Assembly (NCBI GenBank): GCA_937929945.1
Contig: CALFUK010000039.1
Span: 1-64,000 of the forward strand
Direction: 5' to 3'
Origin: an uncultured Saprospiraceae bacterium
Lineage (GTDB): Bacteria > Bacteroidota > Bacteroidia > Chitinophagales > Saprospiraceae
DNA length: 64,000 bases
Shown: one piece after another, positions 55,202-63,086 of the stretch
Layout of the letters: every line of letters starts with the position of its first letter
How positions within the stretch are numbered: the first letter of the stretch is position 1
Translations under genes and position numbers: made by a program
Notes under the pieces: generated by a model
Seen by the model: only the letters and a program-made list of their open reading frames with translations
What the model was told of the DNA's origin: nothing
The model's database searches: none

Positions 55202-56173
55202 ATGAGAGCAGTATTATGCAAAGAATTAGGACCGCCATCAGCGCTGGTCATAGAAGATATAGAGCTGAATGCACCAGGCCCCAAAGAGGTCTTAGTGGAT
55301 GTGAAGGCCTGCAGTGTGAATTTTCCAGATACACTGATCATCCAGGGCTTATACCAGTTTAAGCCAGAGCTGCCATTTTCTCCTGGTGGAGATATTGCAG
55401 GAGTGGTAGCCGCCGTTGGCTCAGATGTGAAGGGCTTCAAAGTCGGAGACGAGGTATTTGGCGCGACAGGACATGGAGGATTTGCAGAGCAAGTCATCGC
55501 TCATCAGAGCATGATCTTTCCGAAGCCAGCCTCAATGGACTTCACCTTAGCATCCTCATTCCTGATGGCGTATGGGACATCTTATTACGCACTGAAGAAT
55601 CGGGCCTCTCTGAAGGCTGGTGAGAGTCTGGTGGTGCTCGGCGCATCAGGAGGTGTCGGTCTGGCAGCGGTAGAGCTGGGTAAACTGATGGGAGCTAAGG
55701 TAATAGCTGCAGCATCCACAGATGAGAAGCTGGCTCTGTGTAAAGAGATGGGCGCTGATGAAGTCATCAATTACACCACAGAGAACCTTAAAGAGCGCAT
55801 GAAGGAGCTGACTGGTGGCAAGGGGGCTGATGTGGTCTACGACCCAGTAGGCGGAGACTACACGGAGGCTGCTCTGCGGGCCACAGCTTGGGAAGGTCGT
55901 TTTCTGATCATTGGATTTCCTGCTGGTATTGCGAAAATCCCGATGAATCTGCCGCTCCTGAAAGGTTGTGATATCAGAGGTGTATTTTGGGGCAGGCATG
56001 CACAGGCAGAACCTGGGAAAGCGATGCAGAATACCATGGAGCTGATCCAATTTCATGCTGAAGCTAAGCTTAAGCCGCATATCGACAAGACTTATACTCT
56101 GGATGAGGCCTCGCAAGCATTAGAAGATATGATGAATCGTAAAGTGAAGGGCAAGATAGTTGTCATTCCTTAA
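55202..56173 (+). CDS. NADPH:quinone oxidoreductase, MDR family
   Basis: A 323-residue zinc-free medium-chain reductase. FSPGGDIAGVVAAVGSDV and the nucleotide-binding VLGASGGVGLAAVELGKLMGAKVIAAAS are typical, as are DVVYDPVGGDYTEAALRATAWEGRFLIIGFPAG and the C-terminal KTYTLDEASQALEDM. It reduces a quinone or an enoyl-CoA-type substrate with NADPH. It begins 10 nt after the MBL gene. In acyl-CoA catabolic operons such enzymes often act on unsaturated intermediates. Confidence 0.9.
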   Translation: MRAVLCKELGPPSALVIEDIELNAPGPKEVLVDVKACSVNFPDTLIIQGLYQFKPELPFSPGGDIAGVVAAVGSDVKGFKVGDEVFGATGHGGFAEQVIAHQSMIFPKPASMDFTLASSFLMAYGTSYYALKNRASLKAGESLVVLGASGGVGLAAVELGKLMGAKVIAAASTDEKLALCKEMGADEVINYTTENLKERMKELTGGKGADVVYDPVGGDYTEAALRATAWEGRFLIIGFPAGIAKIPMNLPLLKGCDIRGVFWGRHAQAEPGKAMQNTMELIQFHAEAKLKPHIDKTYTLDEASQALEDMMNRKVKGKIVVIP

Positions 56174-56307
56174 GATAAATTACTATGTTAGACACAGTAG
56201 AACAAAGCAGACCTGAATAGCATAGGAGTCTTCAAGATAGAGAGCGGGTTAAGCCAGCTTTGAAATATTTTTGATAAATAATTAGAGATAAAAAAATAAA
56301 TAGTCCA

Positions 56308-57048
56308 ATGAGATTAGAAAATAAGGTAGCCATCGTCACGGGAGGAGCCAGAGGGATAGGGCAGGCCATCGCAGAATTATTTGCTAAAGAAGGAGCGAAA
56401 GTCATCATCTGGGATCTCTTAGATGTAGGCTCCGATACCGCAGCTGCCATCGGGGAGTCTGGTGGCGTAGCCGAGTTCACTAAGCTATCAGTGACTGATC
56501 AAGAAGCTATAGATGCTGAAGTAGCCAGAATCGTAGAGAAGTACGGACGAGTCGATATCCTGATTAATAATGCAGGCATTACTCGAGATAAGTCTCTAGC
56601 TAAAATGACGGTGGATGATTGGGATGCCGTCATTGATGTGAATTTGAAGAGCGTCTTTTTATGCACTAAGGCGGTACTACCGCACATGCGTGAGCAAAAC
56701 TATGGTCGCATCGTATCTGCTTCTTCGACTACGGGCCTTTGGGGTAATTTTGGTCAGACGAATTATGCAGCCGCGAAGGCAGGTATCATTGGTATGACTA
56801 AGACCTGGGCATTAGAATTAGGTAAGTACGGCATTACGGTGAATGCCATAGCACCAGGATTCACACTCACGGACATGACGAAAGCAATGCCGGATGCCAT
56901 CATAGAAGGGGCAAAACAACAAATTCCCATGAGGATGATAGCTGAGCCAATCGACATAGCTTATGGCTATCTATATCTTTCTTCTGATGAAGCGAGATTT
57001 GTCACTGGCAGTACGCTTTGTATTTCAGGAGGTACGGTCAGGCACTAA
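56308..57048 (+). CDS. FabG-like short-chain dehydrogenase
   Basis: A 246-residue SDR. TGGARGIG (cofactor motif, about 11-18), NNAGI, the catalytic Ser in SASSTTG, and YAAAK (Tyr and Lys) are in place. DFTDMT-like APGFTLTDM and the C-terminal SGG follow the FabG pattern. It likely oxidises a 3-hydroxyacyl-CoA or reduces a 3-ketoacyl thioester. The 134-nt gap upstream is larger than elsewhere in the operon and could hold an internal promoter, but I find no consensus box. Confidence 0.92.
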   Translation: MRLENKVAIVTGGARGIGQAIAELFAKEGAKVIIWDLLDVGSDTAAAIGESGGVAEFTKLSVTDQEAIDAEVARIVEKYGRVDILINNAGITRDKSLAKMTVDDWDAVIDVNLKSVFLCTKAVLPHMREQNYGRIVSASSTTGLWGNFGQTNYAAAKAGIIGMTKTWALELGKYGITVNAIAPGFTLTDMTKAMPDAIIEGAKQQIPMRMIAEPIDIAYGYLYLSSDEARFVTGSTLCISGGTVRH

Positions 57049-57079
57049 TATTAATTAATTGAGCTAAAAGAAAGTAATA

Positions 57080-57838
57080 GTGGAGTTTAAGAATAAAGTC
57101 GTATTAATCACAGGAGCAGGATCTGGTATAGGCCTCACCACAGCATTAGCCTTCGCTAAGGAAGGGGCTAAAGTCGTGGTGTCTGACATCAATGAAAAGA
57201 GCGGATTGGCAGCTGTCTCACAGATCAATGCGGAGGGAGGAGAAGCCATCTTCGTCAAGTGCGATGTTACACAATATGAAGATGTCAAGAACCTAATAGA
57301 AACGGCGGTACTCACTTATGAAAGAATAGATGTGGCTATGAATAATGCAGGCATCGGTGGTGAATACCAGCGGACCGCTGAGGCCAGTCACAGCGTATTT
57401 GACAAAGTCATGCAGATCAACTGCAATGGTGTCTTCTACTGCATGCAGGAGGAGATAAAAGTGATGCAGCAGCAAGGCTCTGGCGTGATCATCAATACGG
57501 CATCCATAGCTGGTCTGAGAGCACTGCCTAACAGTCTGGCCTACGTAGCCAGTAAGCACGCTGTGGTCGGCATGACGAAGACAGCCGCAAAAGAATACGC
57601 CACTAAAAATATACGTGTTAACGCACTTTGCCCTGTATTCACAGTGACACCATTATTTGATCCGGAGGCGATGGATCAGATGAAAGCAGGTATCTCCGAA
57701 AGATTAAAGCAAGGGATACCTATGAAACGATTTTCTACGACCCACGAGATGGCTGATGCAACCCTGTGGCTGGCTTCTGACAGAGCAAGCTTCGTCACTG
57801 GTATAGCACTTCCTGTCGATGGTGGACTAACAGCATAA
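57080..57838 (+). CDS. short-chain dehydrogenase/reductase
   Basis: A 252-residue SDR: TGAGSGIG, NNAGIGG, INTASIAGLRA with the catalytic Ser, YVASKHA with Tyr/Lys, and LPVDGGLTA at the end. The start is GTG at 57080. It resembles glucose/alcohol dehydrogenase-like SDRs more than FabG. Sharing an operon with another SDR suggests that the two act on different hydroxyl intermediates. Confidence 0.9.
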   Translation: MEFKNKVVLITGAGSGIGLTTALAFAKEGAKVVVSDINEKSGLAAVSQINAEGGEAIFVKCDVTQYEDVKNLIETAVLTYERIDVAMNNAGIGGEYQRTAEASHSVFDKVMQINCNGVFYCMQEEIKVMQQQGSGVIINTASIAGLRALPNSLAYVASKHAVVGMTKTAAKEYATKNIRVNALCPVFTVTPLFDPEAMDQMKAGISERLKQGIPMKRFSTTHEMADATLWLASDRASFVTGIALPVDGGLTA

Positions 57839-57841
57839 GTT

Positions 57842-59506
57842 ATGGCAGAAACTATCATTCAATACTTTTATAAGCAGGTGGCTACGAATCCTAAGAAGCC
57901 ATTCTTACACCAACCTTTCGGCGATCGCTGGGAGACCTATACCTGGGCCGAAGTCGGTCAGATGGCACGTAAGCTAGCGGCACACATTAATGCGAAAGGC
58001 CTAAAGCCCAAAAGCCACATTGGACTGGTTTCTAAGAACTGTCGAGAATGGATCATTGCTGATCTAGCCATCATGATAGCAGGTCATATATCTGTCCCCT
58101 TTTTTCCTACGCTGACTGGTGATCAGATCGCAGAGGTATTACACCTTGGAGATGTGGAATTATTATTCGCGGGTAAGACAGAAGTGTGGGATGACATGAA
58201 GACCGGTGTGCCAGAGGATATGCCCGTCATCAAGTTTCCTCATTATGAAGGGAATAGTAAGGTGGACAGAGGCGATGATTGGGACGAGATATTGCGTACT
58301 GTGGAGCCACTTCAAGGTTTTCCATCTGCAGATATTGATGACCTCTGGACGATCGTATTCACGTCTGGCACAACAGGTACGCCCAAGGGAGTCATGCTCA
58401 ATTATTCTGCTCCATATTCGCTTCTGAAGGAGACAGAAGAATACAATGCATTGGAGTTATCTAAGACAGGTGACAATCGATTTTTCTCTTTTCTACCGTT
58501 GAATCATATTGCGGAGCGCTCTATCGTGGAGAATAGTAGTATCACCTACGGAGGCGAAATATTCTTTACAGAATCACTGGCGAGATTTGCGCAGAATTTA
58601 GGTGATGCGAAGCCGACCGTATTTTTTGCGGTGCCTCGGATCTGGACTAAGTTCATGCTCACCATCTTAGACAAGATGCCTCAGAAGAAACTGGATACAC
58701 TGCTGAAGATACCGATCGTATCCTCCATGGTGAAAAATAAGATAAAGAAAGGCTTAGGCCTGCATCAGTCACGGGTCAATGTATCAGGTGCGGCACCCAT
58801 ACCTCAATCCACTAAGGACTGGTATGCCAGAATCGGACTGCCAATAGCTGAGGGGTATGGTATGACAGAAAACTGTGCTGCCTGTACCTTCATGAAGGTG
58901 AATGAATCCAAGCCTGGCTCCGTGGGCAGGCCCCAAGGAGGTGGTGAGATAAAAATAGATCCAGATACACAAGAAATATTGATGAGAGCGCCCTACATGA
59001 TGCAGGGCTACTATAAGTCCCCAGAGAAGTCAGCAGAGACGCTGAAGGACGGCTGGCTCCATACTGGGGATCAGGGCCGCATAGACGACGAGGGATTTCT
59101 ATTTATCACTGGCAGGGTAAAAGATACATTCAAAACCTCCAAAGGAGAATTCATTGTCCCGGCGCCGATAGAAGAAAAATTTAGCGAGAATAGTGACATA
59201 GAGCAGCTCTGCCTCCTGGGGCTGGGTGTGCCACAGCCGGTACTCACGGTAGTGCCCTCAGAGATAGGCTTACAAAAATCTAAGGAAGAGCTCGTAGAGA
59301 GCCTGTGCCACACGCTTGATGAAGCGAATAAGGTACTGCCTAATTATCAGCGAGTGGCGACGATCGTGGTGGCCAAAGAGCCATTTAGCATCGAGAACGG
59401 TACGTTGACACCGACCTTGAAAGTGAAGCGGTCAAAAGTCAATGAGCTCTATCGAGATCGACTGTTAGCCGACTGCGAATGTGCCGATAAAGTGGTCTTT
59501 GAATAA
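57842..59506 (+). CDS. long-chain acyl-CoA synthetase
   Basis: A 554-residue AMP-forming ligase that activates a fatty acid or related carboxylate to its CoA thioester. The P-loop motif TIVFTSGTTGTPKGVM begins near residue 173, PIAEGYGMTE is the A5 motif, and GWLHTGDQGRIDDEGFLFITGRVKD contains A7/A8. KTSKGEFIVPAPIE matches ACSBG/long-chain types. It starts 3 nt after the preceding SDR gene. It is the entry step of the catabolic operon. Confidence 0.92.
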   Translation: MAETIIQYFYKQVATNPKKPFLHQPFGDRWETYTWAEVGQMARKLAAHINAKGLKPKSHIGLVSKNCREWIIADLAIMIAGHISVPFFPTLTGDQIAEVLHLGDVELLFAGKTEVWDDMKTGVPEDMPVIKFPHYEGNSKVDRGDDWDEILRTVEPLQGFPSADIDDLWTIVFTSGTTGTPKGVMLNYSAPYSLLKETEEYNALELSKTGDNRFFSFLPLNHIAERSIVENSSITYGGEIFFTESLARFAQNLGDAKPTVFFAVPRIWTKFMLTILDKMPQKKLDTLLKIPIVSSMVKNKIKKGLGLHQSRVNVSGAAPIPQSTKDWYARIGLPIAEGYGMTENCAACTFMKVNESKPGSVGRPQGGGEIKIDPDTQEILMRAPYMMQGYYKSPEKSAETLKDGWLHTGDQGRIDDEGFLFITGRVKDTFKTSKGEFIVPAPIEEKFSENSDIEQLCLLGLGVPQPVLTVVPSEIGLQKSKEELVESLCHTLDEANKVLPNYQRVATIVVAKEPFSIENGTLTPTLKVKRSKVNELYRDRLLADCECADKVVFE

Positions 59507-59577
59507 ATAAGAATTAATCATTTTCTGAAGGTCATGCTTATATGAATCCTTCTCAGTAAACAATAAAATAAAGCGAA

Positions 59578-60804
59578 ATGGATTTCGAATTCACGGATAA
59601 ATCAAAAGAATTACAGAAAAGAGTGCGGGACTTCATGGATCAGCATATCTATCCAATAGAGGATGAATACAATACCTACGTGGAAGAGAATCTATGGAAA
59701 GAATATCCTGGTATGGAGGCTCTCAAAGAGAAAGCCAGAAGCCAAGGCCTTTGGAATCTATTTCTCCCTAAAGACTATGGTGACCTCAGTCCTGGACTAA
59801 CTAATCTGGAGTACGCTCCCTTAGCTCAGGAGATGGGTAAGGTGCCATGGGCCTCAGAAGTGTTTAATTGCTCCGCACCTGACACAGGTAATATGGAAGT
59901 GCTCTCTAAATATGGCAATGCTGAGCAGCAAGCTGAGTGGCTGACTCCTCTCCAAGAAGGTAAGATCAGATCAGCCTTTCTGATGACAGAGCCAAGGGTG
60001 GCATCCTCAGATGCGACCAATATAGAGACCTCCATTGTCCGAGATGGTGATGAGTATGTGATCAATGGCCGGAAATGGTGGTCATCGGGTGTGATGCATC
60101 CCAGGTGCAATGTCTATATCGTGATGGGTAAGACCGATCCTGGAGCGCAGCGACATGAGCAGCAGAGTATGGTCATCGTACCTGCCGACACGCCCGGCGT
60201 GAAAGTGCTCAGGCCGTTATCAGTCTTTGGGACATTTGATCCGCCTCATGGTCACTGTGAGGTAGACCTGAAAGATGTGCGTGTACCTGTCAGCAATTTA
60301 TTGTTAGGAGAAGGTAGAGGCTTCGAGATAGCTCAGGGTAGGCTGGGACCAGGTAGAATACATCACTGCATGCGACTGATTGGTATGGCGACGAGAGCCT
60401 TGGAGCTCATGTGTCAGCGATCTGCGGAGCGAGAAGCTTTTGGCCGATTGATTAAGGACTTCAGCAGCGTGAGGCAGGAGATAGCGATCTCCAGGTGCGA
60501 AATAGAACAAGCCAGATTACTCACGCTATCAGCTGCAGATAAAATAGATCAGCACGGTATCAAAGGAGCCAAAGATCTGATTGCCATGATCAAAATCGTC
60601 GCGCCAAAGATGGTCTGCGATGTGACTGACAGGGCCATTCAAATTCATGGTGGCATGGGTGTCTGTAGCGACACACCATTGGCGGGATTCTACGCAGGGG
60701 CCAGGACGCTGAGACTGGCAGACGGACCAGACGAAGTGCATATGTATCAGCTGGGACGCAACACAGTCAAGCAAGTCTTAGCTGCTCGTGCAGAATCTGT
60801 ATGA
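59578..60804 (+). CDS. acyl-CoA dehydrogenase, ACAD10/11-like
   Basis: A 408-residue FAD enzyme. The middle domain has [16 protein letters not shown] and [15 protein letters not shown]; the C-terminal domain has [26 protein letters not shown] and [35 protein letters not shown]. The last stretch is diagnostic of ACAD10/11-type enzymes, in which Asp stands where other ACADs carry the catalytic Glu. In mammals these act with a kinase on 4-hydroxyacyl-CoA. No such kinase gene is seen in the window. Confidence 0.9.
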   Translation: MDFEFTDKSKELQKRVRDFMDQHIYPIEDEYNTYVEENLWKEYPGMEALKEKARSQGLWNLFLPKDYGDLSPGLTNLEYAPLAQEMGKVPWASEVFNCSAPDTGNMEVLSKYGNAEQQAEWLTPLQEGKIRSAFLMTEPRVASSDATNIETSIVRDGDEYVINGRKWWSSGVMHPRCNVYIVMGKTDPGAQRHEQQSMVIVPADTPGVKVLRPLSVFGTFDPPHGHCEVDLKDVRVPVSNLLLGEGRGFEIAQGRLGPGRIHHCMRLIGMATRALELMCQRSAEREAFGRLIKDFSSVRQEIAISRCEIEQARLLTLSAADKIDQHGIKGAKDLIAMIKIVAPKMVCDVTDRAIQIHGGMGVCSDTPLAGFYAGARTLRLADGPDEVHMYQLGRNTVKQVLAARAESV

Positions 60805-60914
60805 TGAGATAGTAATTAACATGCTTGTAGAGCAGTCTCTCGGGGAGTCGCTCCTACAAGGGTGATTAAAGCCTAATGATATATTTATAGGCATAGAACT
60901 TTAAACTTATATAA
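60790..60914 (+). repeat. decayed leader repeat split by a hairpin, before the MaoC gene
   Basis: TATGATGAGATAGTAATTAACA matches the left part of the repeat in outline (TATGACGTAGATAG, TTAAGACA), and GGTGATTAAAGCC...ATAGGCATAG the right part; it ends just before ATGAAA at 60915. A strong hairpin (CTTGTA, GAGC...GCTC, TACAAG; 60824-60860) sits in the loop. Without it the unit would be close to 94 nt. The left end overlaps the last codons of the ACAD gene. Confidence 0.5.
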
Positions 60915-61388
60915 ATGAAAAATGAAGCATACAGCACTACAGTAGAGGCTCTAGCAGATCTGAAAGACATGGTCGGTAAGGAGGTAGGTCTAAGCGATTG
61001 GGTGACCATCACCCAAGATGACATCAATAAGTTTGGCAGCGTGACTGGTGATGAGCAATGGATACATATGGATGAAGAAAAATCCAAAGCCCACTCACCT
61101 TATGGTACCACCATAGCTCATGGATTCTTCGTCCTATCTCTTCTCTCTAAGCTGAGCTATGAGGTGATGCAGATCAAGGATGTGAAAATGGGCGTGAACT
61201 ACGGACTGAATAAACTGCGCTTCACTAATGCGACTAAGTCTGGAGCCAGAATCAGAGGTAGGGTGACCATTAAAGACTACGAAGAAATAGCTAATGGTGC
61301 TAAATACATCATGCACTGGGTGGTAGAAATAGAGGGCGAAGAGAAGCCCGCTTTAATCGCTGACTGGATAGGCGTCGCTTATAATTAA
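60915..61388 (+). CDS. MaoC-like (R)-specific enoyl-CoA hydratase
   Basis: A 157-residue hot-dog fold protein. The hydratase signature is visible as ITQDDINKFGSVTGDEQWIHMDEEKSK, with the catalytic Asp/His in the family order, followed by TTIAHGFFVLSLLSKL and NYGLNKLRFTNATKSGARIRG. It hydrates 2-enoyl-CoA or dehydrates 3-hydroxyacyl-CoA in the (R) configuration. It fits between the dehydrogenase and the enoyl-CoA hydratase in this operon. Confidence 0.92.
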   Translation: MKNEAYSTTVEALADLKDMVGKEVGLSDWVTITQDDINKFGSVTGDEQWIHMDEEKSKAHSPYGTTIAHGFFVLSLLSKLSYEVMQIKDVKMGVNYGLNKLRFTNATKSGARIRGRVTIKDYEEIANGAKYIMHWVVEIEGEEKPALIADWIGVAYN

Positions 61389-61414
61389 ATTATTCACTGA
61401 GATAACAGACAATC

Positions 61415-62215
61415 ATGTCTTACCAAACCATAGAATACAGGACAGAAGGAAAGGTGGGGATACTCACCTTGGCCAGACCAGAGAGTTATAATGCCATCAC
61501 GAATGAGATGAAGGACGAGCTTCTGAAGGTGCTCGGCATCATTCAGAATGACAGAGCCATCAGAGCACTCGTGGTCACGGGAAAGGGGCGAGGCTTTTCA
61601 GCCGGGGCGGACCTGACGAGTTTTCAAGGTCCTTTGACGCCATATGACGTGGAGAATGATCTCAACCTGAGGTATGCTAATGTAGTCAAGCGCATTGTGA
61701 ATCTTAACAAACCAGTCGTGGCTGCCATCAATGGTCCCGTAGCTGGTGCAGCTCTGGGATTCGCAATGGCTTGTGATTTCTTGTACATGGCGGATACGGC
61801 AAGTATGCGTTACGCATTCATCAATATTGCACTAATACCTGATGCTGGGTCCAGCTGGTTTTTAGCACAAGCTGTGGGCTATCACAAGGCCATGCAGATC
61901 ATCTGTGGTGGAGAGAAGATACCGGCGGAGGAGTGTCAGCGCTTAGGTTTGGTGCATACCATATCTCCTGCTGACACCTTATTGTCAGAGGCTATCGCCT
62001 TTGCACAGCAGCTGTCAGACGGGCCCACAGCAGCCTATGTAGGCACTAAGCGATTGCTCCGCTACGCCGTGACTCACGGGCTCAATGACACCATAGATAA
62101 AGAATCCCAAGAACAGTCTCTCTGCATTTTAGGAGAAGATAACATGGAAGGAGTACAGGCCTTCTTACAGAAGAGACCAGCTAAATTCACCGGCAAAGGA
62201 TTTGATCATTCATGA
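61415..62215 (+). CDS. enoyl-CoA hydratase/isomerase, PaaG-like
   Basis: A 266-residue crotonase. The oxyanion-hole segments are GRGFSAGADLTSF and GPVAGAALGFAMACDFLYMADTASMRYAF. The NIALIPDAGSSWFL motif has an Asp where classical hydratases have Glu, as in PaaG, a ring-1,2-epoxyphenylacetyl-CoA isomerase. It may therefore isomerise double bonds rather than hydrate. The 4-base overlap with the next start (ATGA) shows tight coupling. Confidence 0.9.
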   Translation: MSYQTIEYRTEGKVGILTLARPESYNAITNEMKDELLKVLGIIQNDRAIRALVVTGKGRGFSAGADLTSFQGPLTPYDVENDLNLRYANVVKRIVNLNKPVVAAINGPVAGAALGFAMACDFLYMADTASMRYAFINIALIPDAGSSWFLAQAVGYHKAMQIICGGEKIPAEECQRLGLVHTISPADTLLSEAIAFAQQLSDGPTAAYVGTKRLLRYAVTHGLNDTIDKESQEQSLCILGEDNMEGVQAFLQKRPAKFTGKGFDHS

Positions 62216-62937
62216 GTAGACTCATCTGCATCAGGCATGCTCAGGCTTCCTTTGGGGCAGCTGACTATGATCAACTCTCTGAGCTGGGCTACGAGCAGTC
62301 AGCGCATCTGGGAGACTACATGGCTGGCGAAGCGATAGCGATAGACAAGATATACATCGGTCCGCTGAAGCGTCACCGACAGACCTACGAGACAGTCCGA
62401 AAGTCATATCAGGATCAAGGTCAATCACTTCCTGACCCCGAAGTGCTCTCTGGCTTAGCTGAGCATCGAGGGCCAGAAATACTTAGAGCTGCTATGCCAC
62501 AGCTGATCGATACTTACCCTGAAGTAAAGGGCTGGCATGATGATACTGTGAATCATCCAGAGCGTAAGATCAGAAATCATTTTAGAGTCTTTAACTTTTT
62601 TATGATGCGCTGGGCTACTGACAATATAGATTTTGATCTATCAGTAGAACATCAAGATTGGCAGACATTCAAGAAAGAGGTGACGGGTGCTTTGCAGACC
62701 ATCATTTCAGCCGATAGTAGAGGCGTGACTGCGGCGGCATTCACCTCAGGAGGTACCATCTCCGCTATCATGGGTTATGCCTTGGAGATGCAAGATGATG
62801 CCAGGATCATCGAGATGAATGATAGCGTGATAAATACCTCAATGTCAGAATTTAAATATTCTGAGGGAAGGATGTCACTACATCGGTTCAACTTGACACC
62901 ACACCTAAAAAAGAAAGAACTAATTACCTATGTGTAG
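62212..62937 (+). CDS. histidine phosphatase family protein
   Basis: A 241-residue phosphoglycerate-mutase-fold enzyme. The phosphohistidine motif is ICIRHAQASFG, with Ala in place of the usual Gly after His. YIGPLKRHRQTYE carries the second Arg, GLAEHRGPE the Glu, and AAFTSGGTISAI the last His-equivalent region; here Ser/Gly-Gly replaces the usual His. It is coupled to the PaaG-like gene. Such phosphatases accompany ACAD10/11-like genes in other bacteria, as far as I recall. The altered last motif is noteworthy. Confidence 0.87.
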   Translation: MSRLICIRHAQASFGAADYDQLSELGYEQSAHLGDYMAGEAIAIDKIYIGPLKRHRQTYETVRKSYQDQGQSLPDPEVLSGLAEHRGPEILRAAMPQLIDTYPEVKGWHDDTVNHPERKIRNHFRVFNFFMMRWATDNIDFDLSVEHQDWQTFKKEVTGALQTIISADSRGVTAAAFTSGGTISAIMGYALEMQDDARIIEMNDSVINTSMSEFKYSEGRMSLHRFNLTPHLKKKELITYV

Positions 62938-63020
62938 TTTTTCGCTCTCCTGGTATTAATACTTATTTAGTGATCGAAAGAGTAGCAAAAGATTATATAA
63001 TTTGGTAAGAGTATACTTAT

Positions 63021-63050
63021 TTGGCTATTCGTAGCAAATGTCTACCTTTG
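63021..63050 (+). promoter_or_regulatory. consensus Bacteroidota promoter for the TPR-kinase gene
   Basis: TTG at 63021-63023, exactly 19 nt, then TACCTTTG at 63043-63050. This is the same ideal spacing as at the aspartate kinase gene. Transcription would start near 63056, about 30 nt before the probable start of the kinase frame. The promoter therefore appears intact although the gene behind it is broken. Confidence 0.8.
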
Positions 63051-63086
63051 TCTAATATGCGCTAAATGCCCACTATTTTCTAAAAA

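Noticed and set aside
55646..56116. 156-residue open frame on the minus strand
   Set aside because: It is antisense to the well-supported quinone oxidoreductase gene and has no recognisable motifs.
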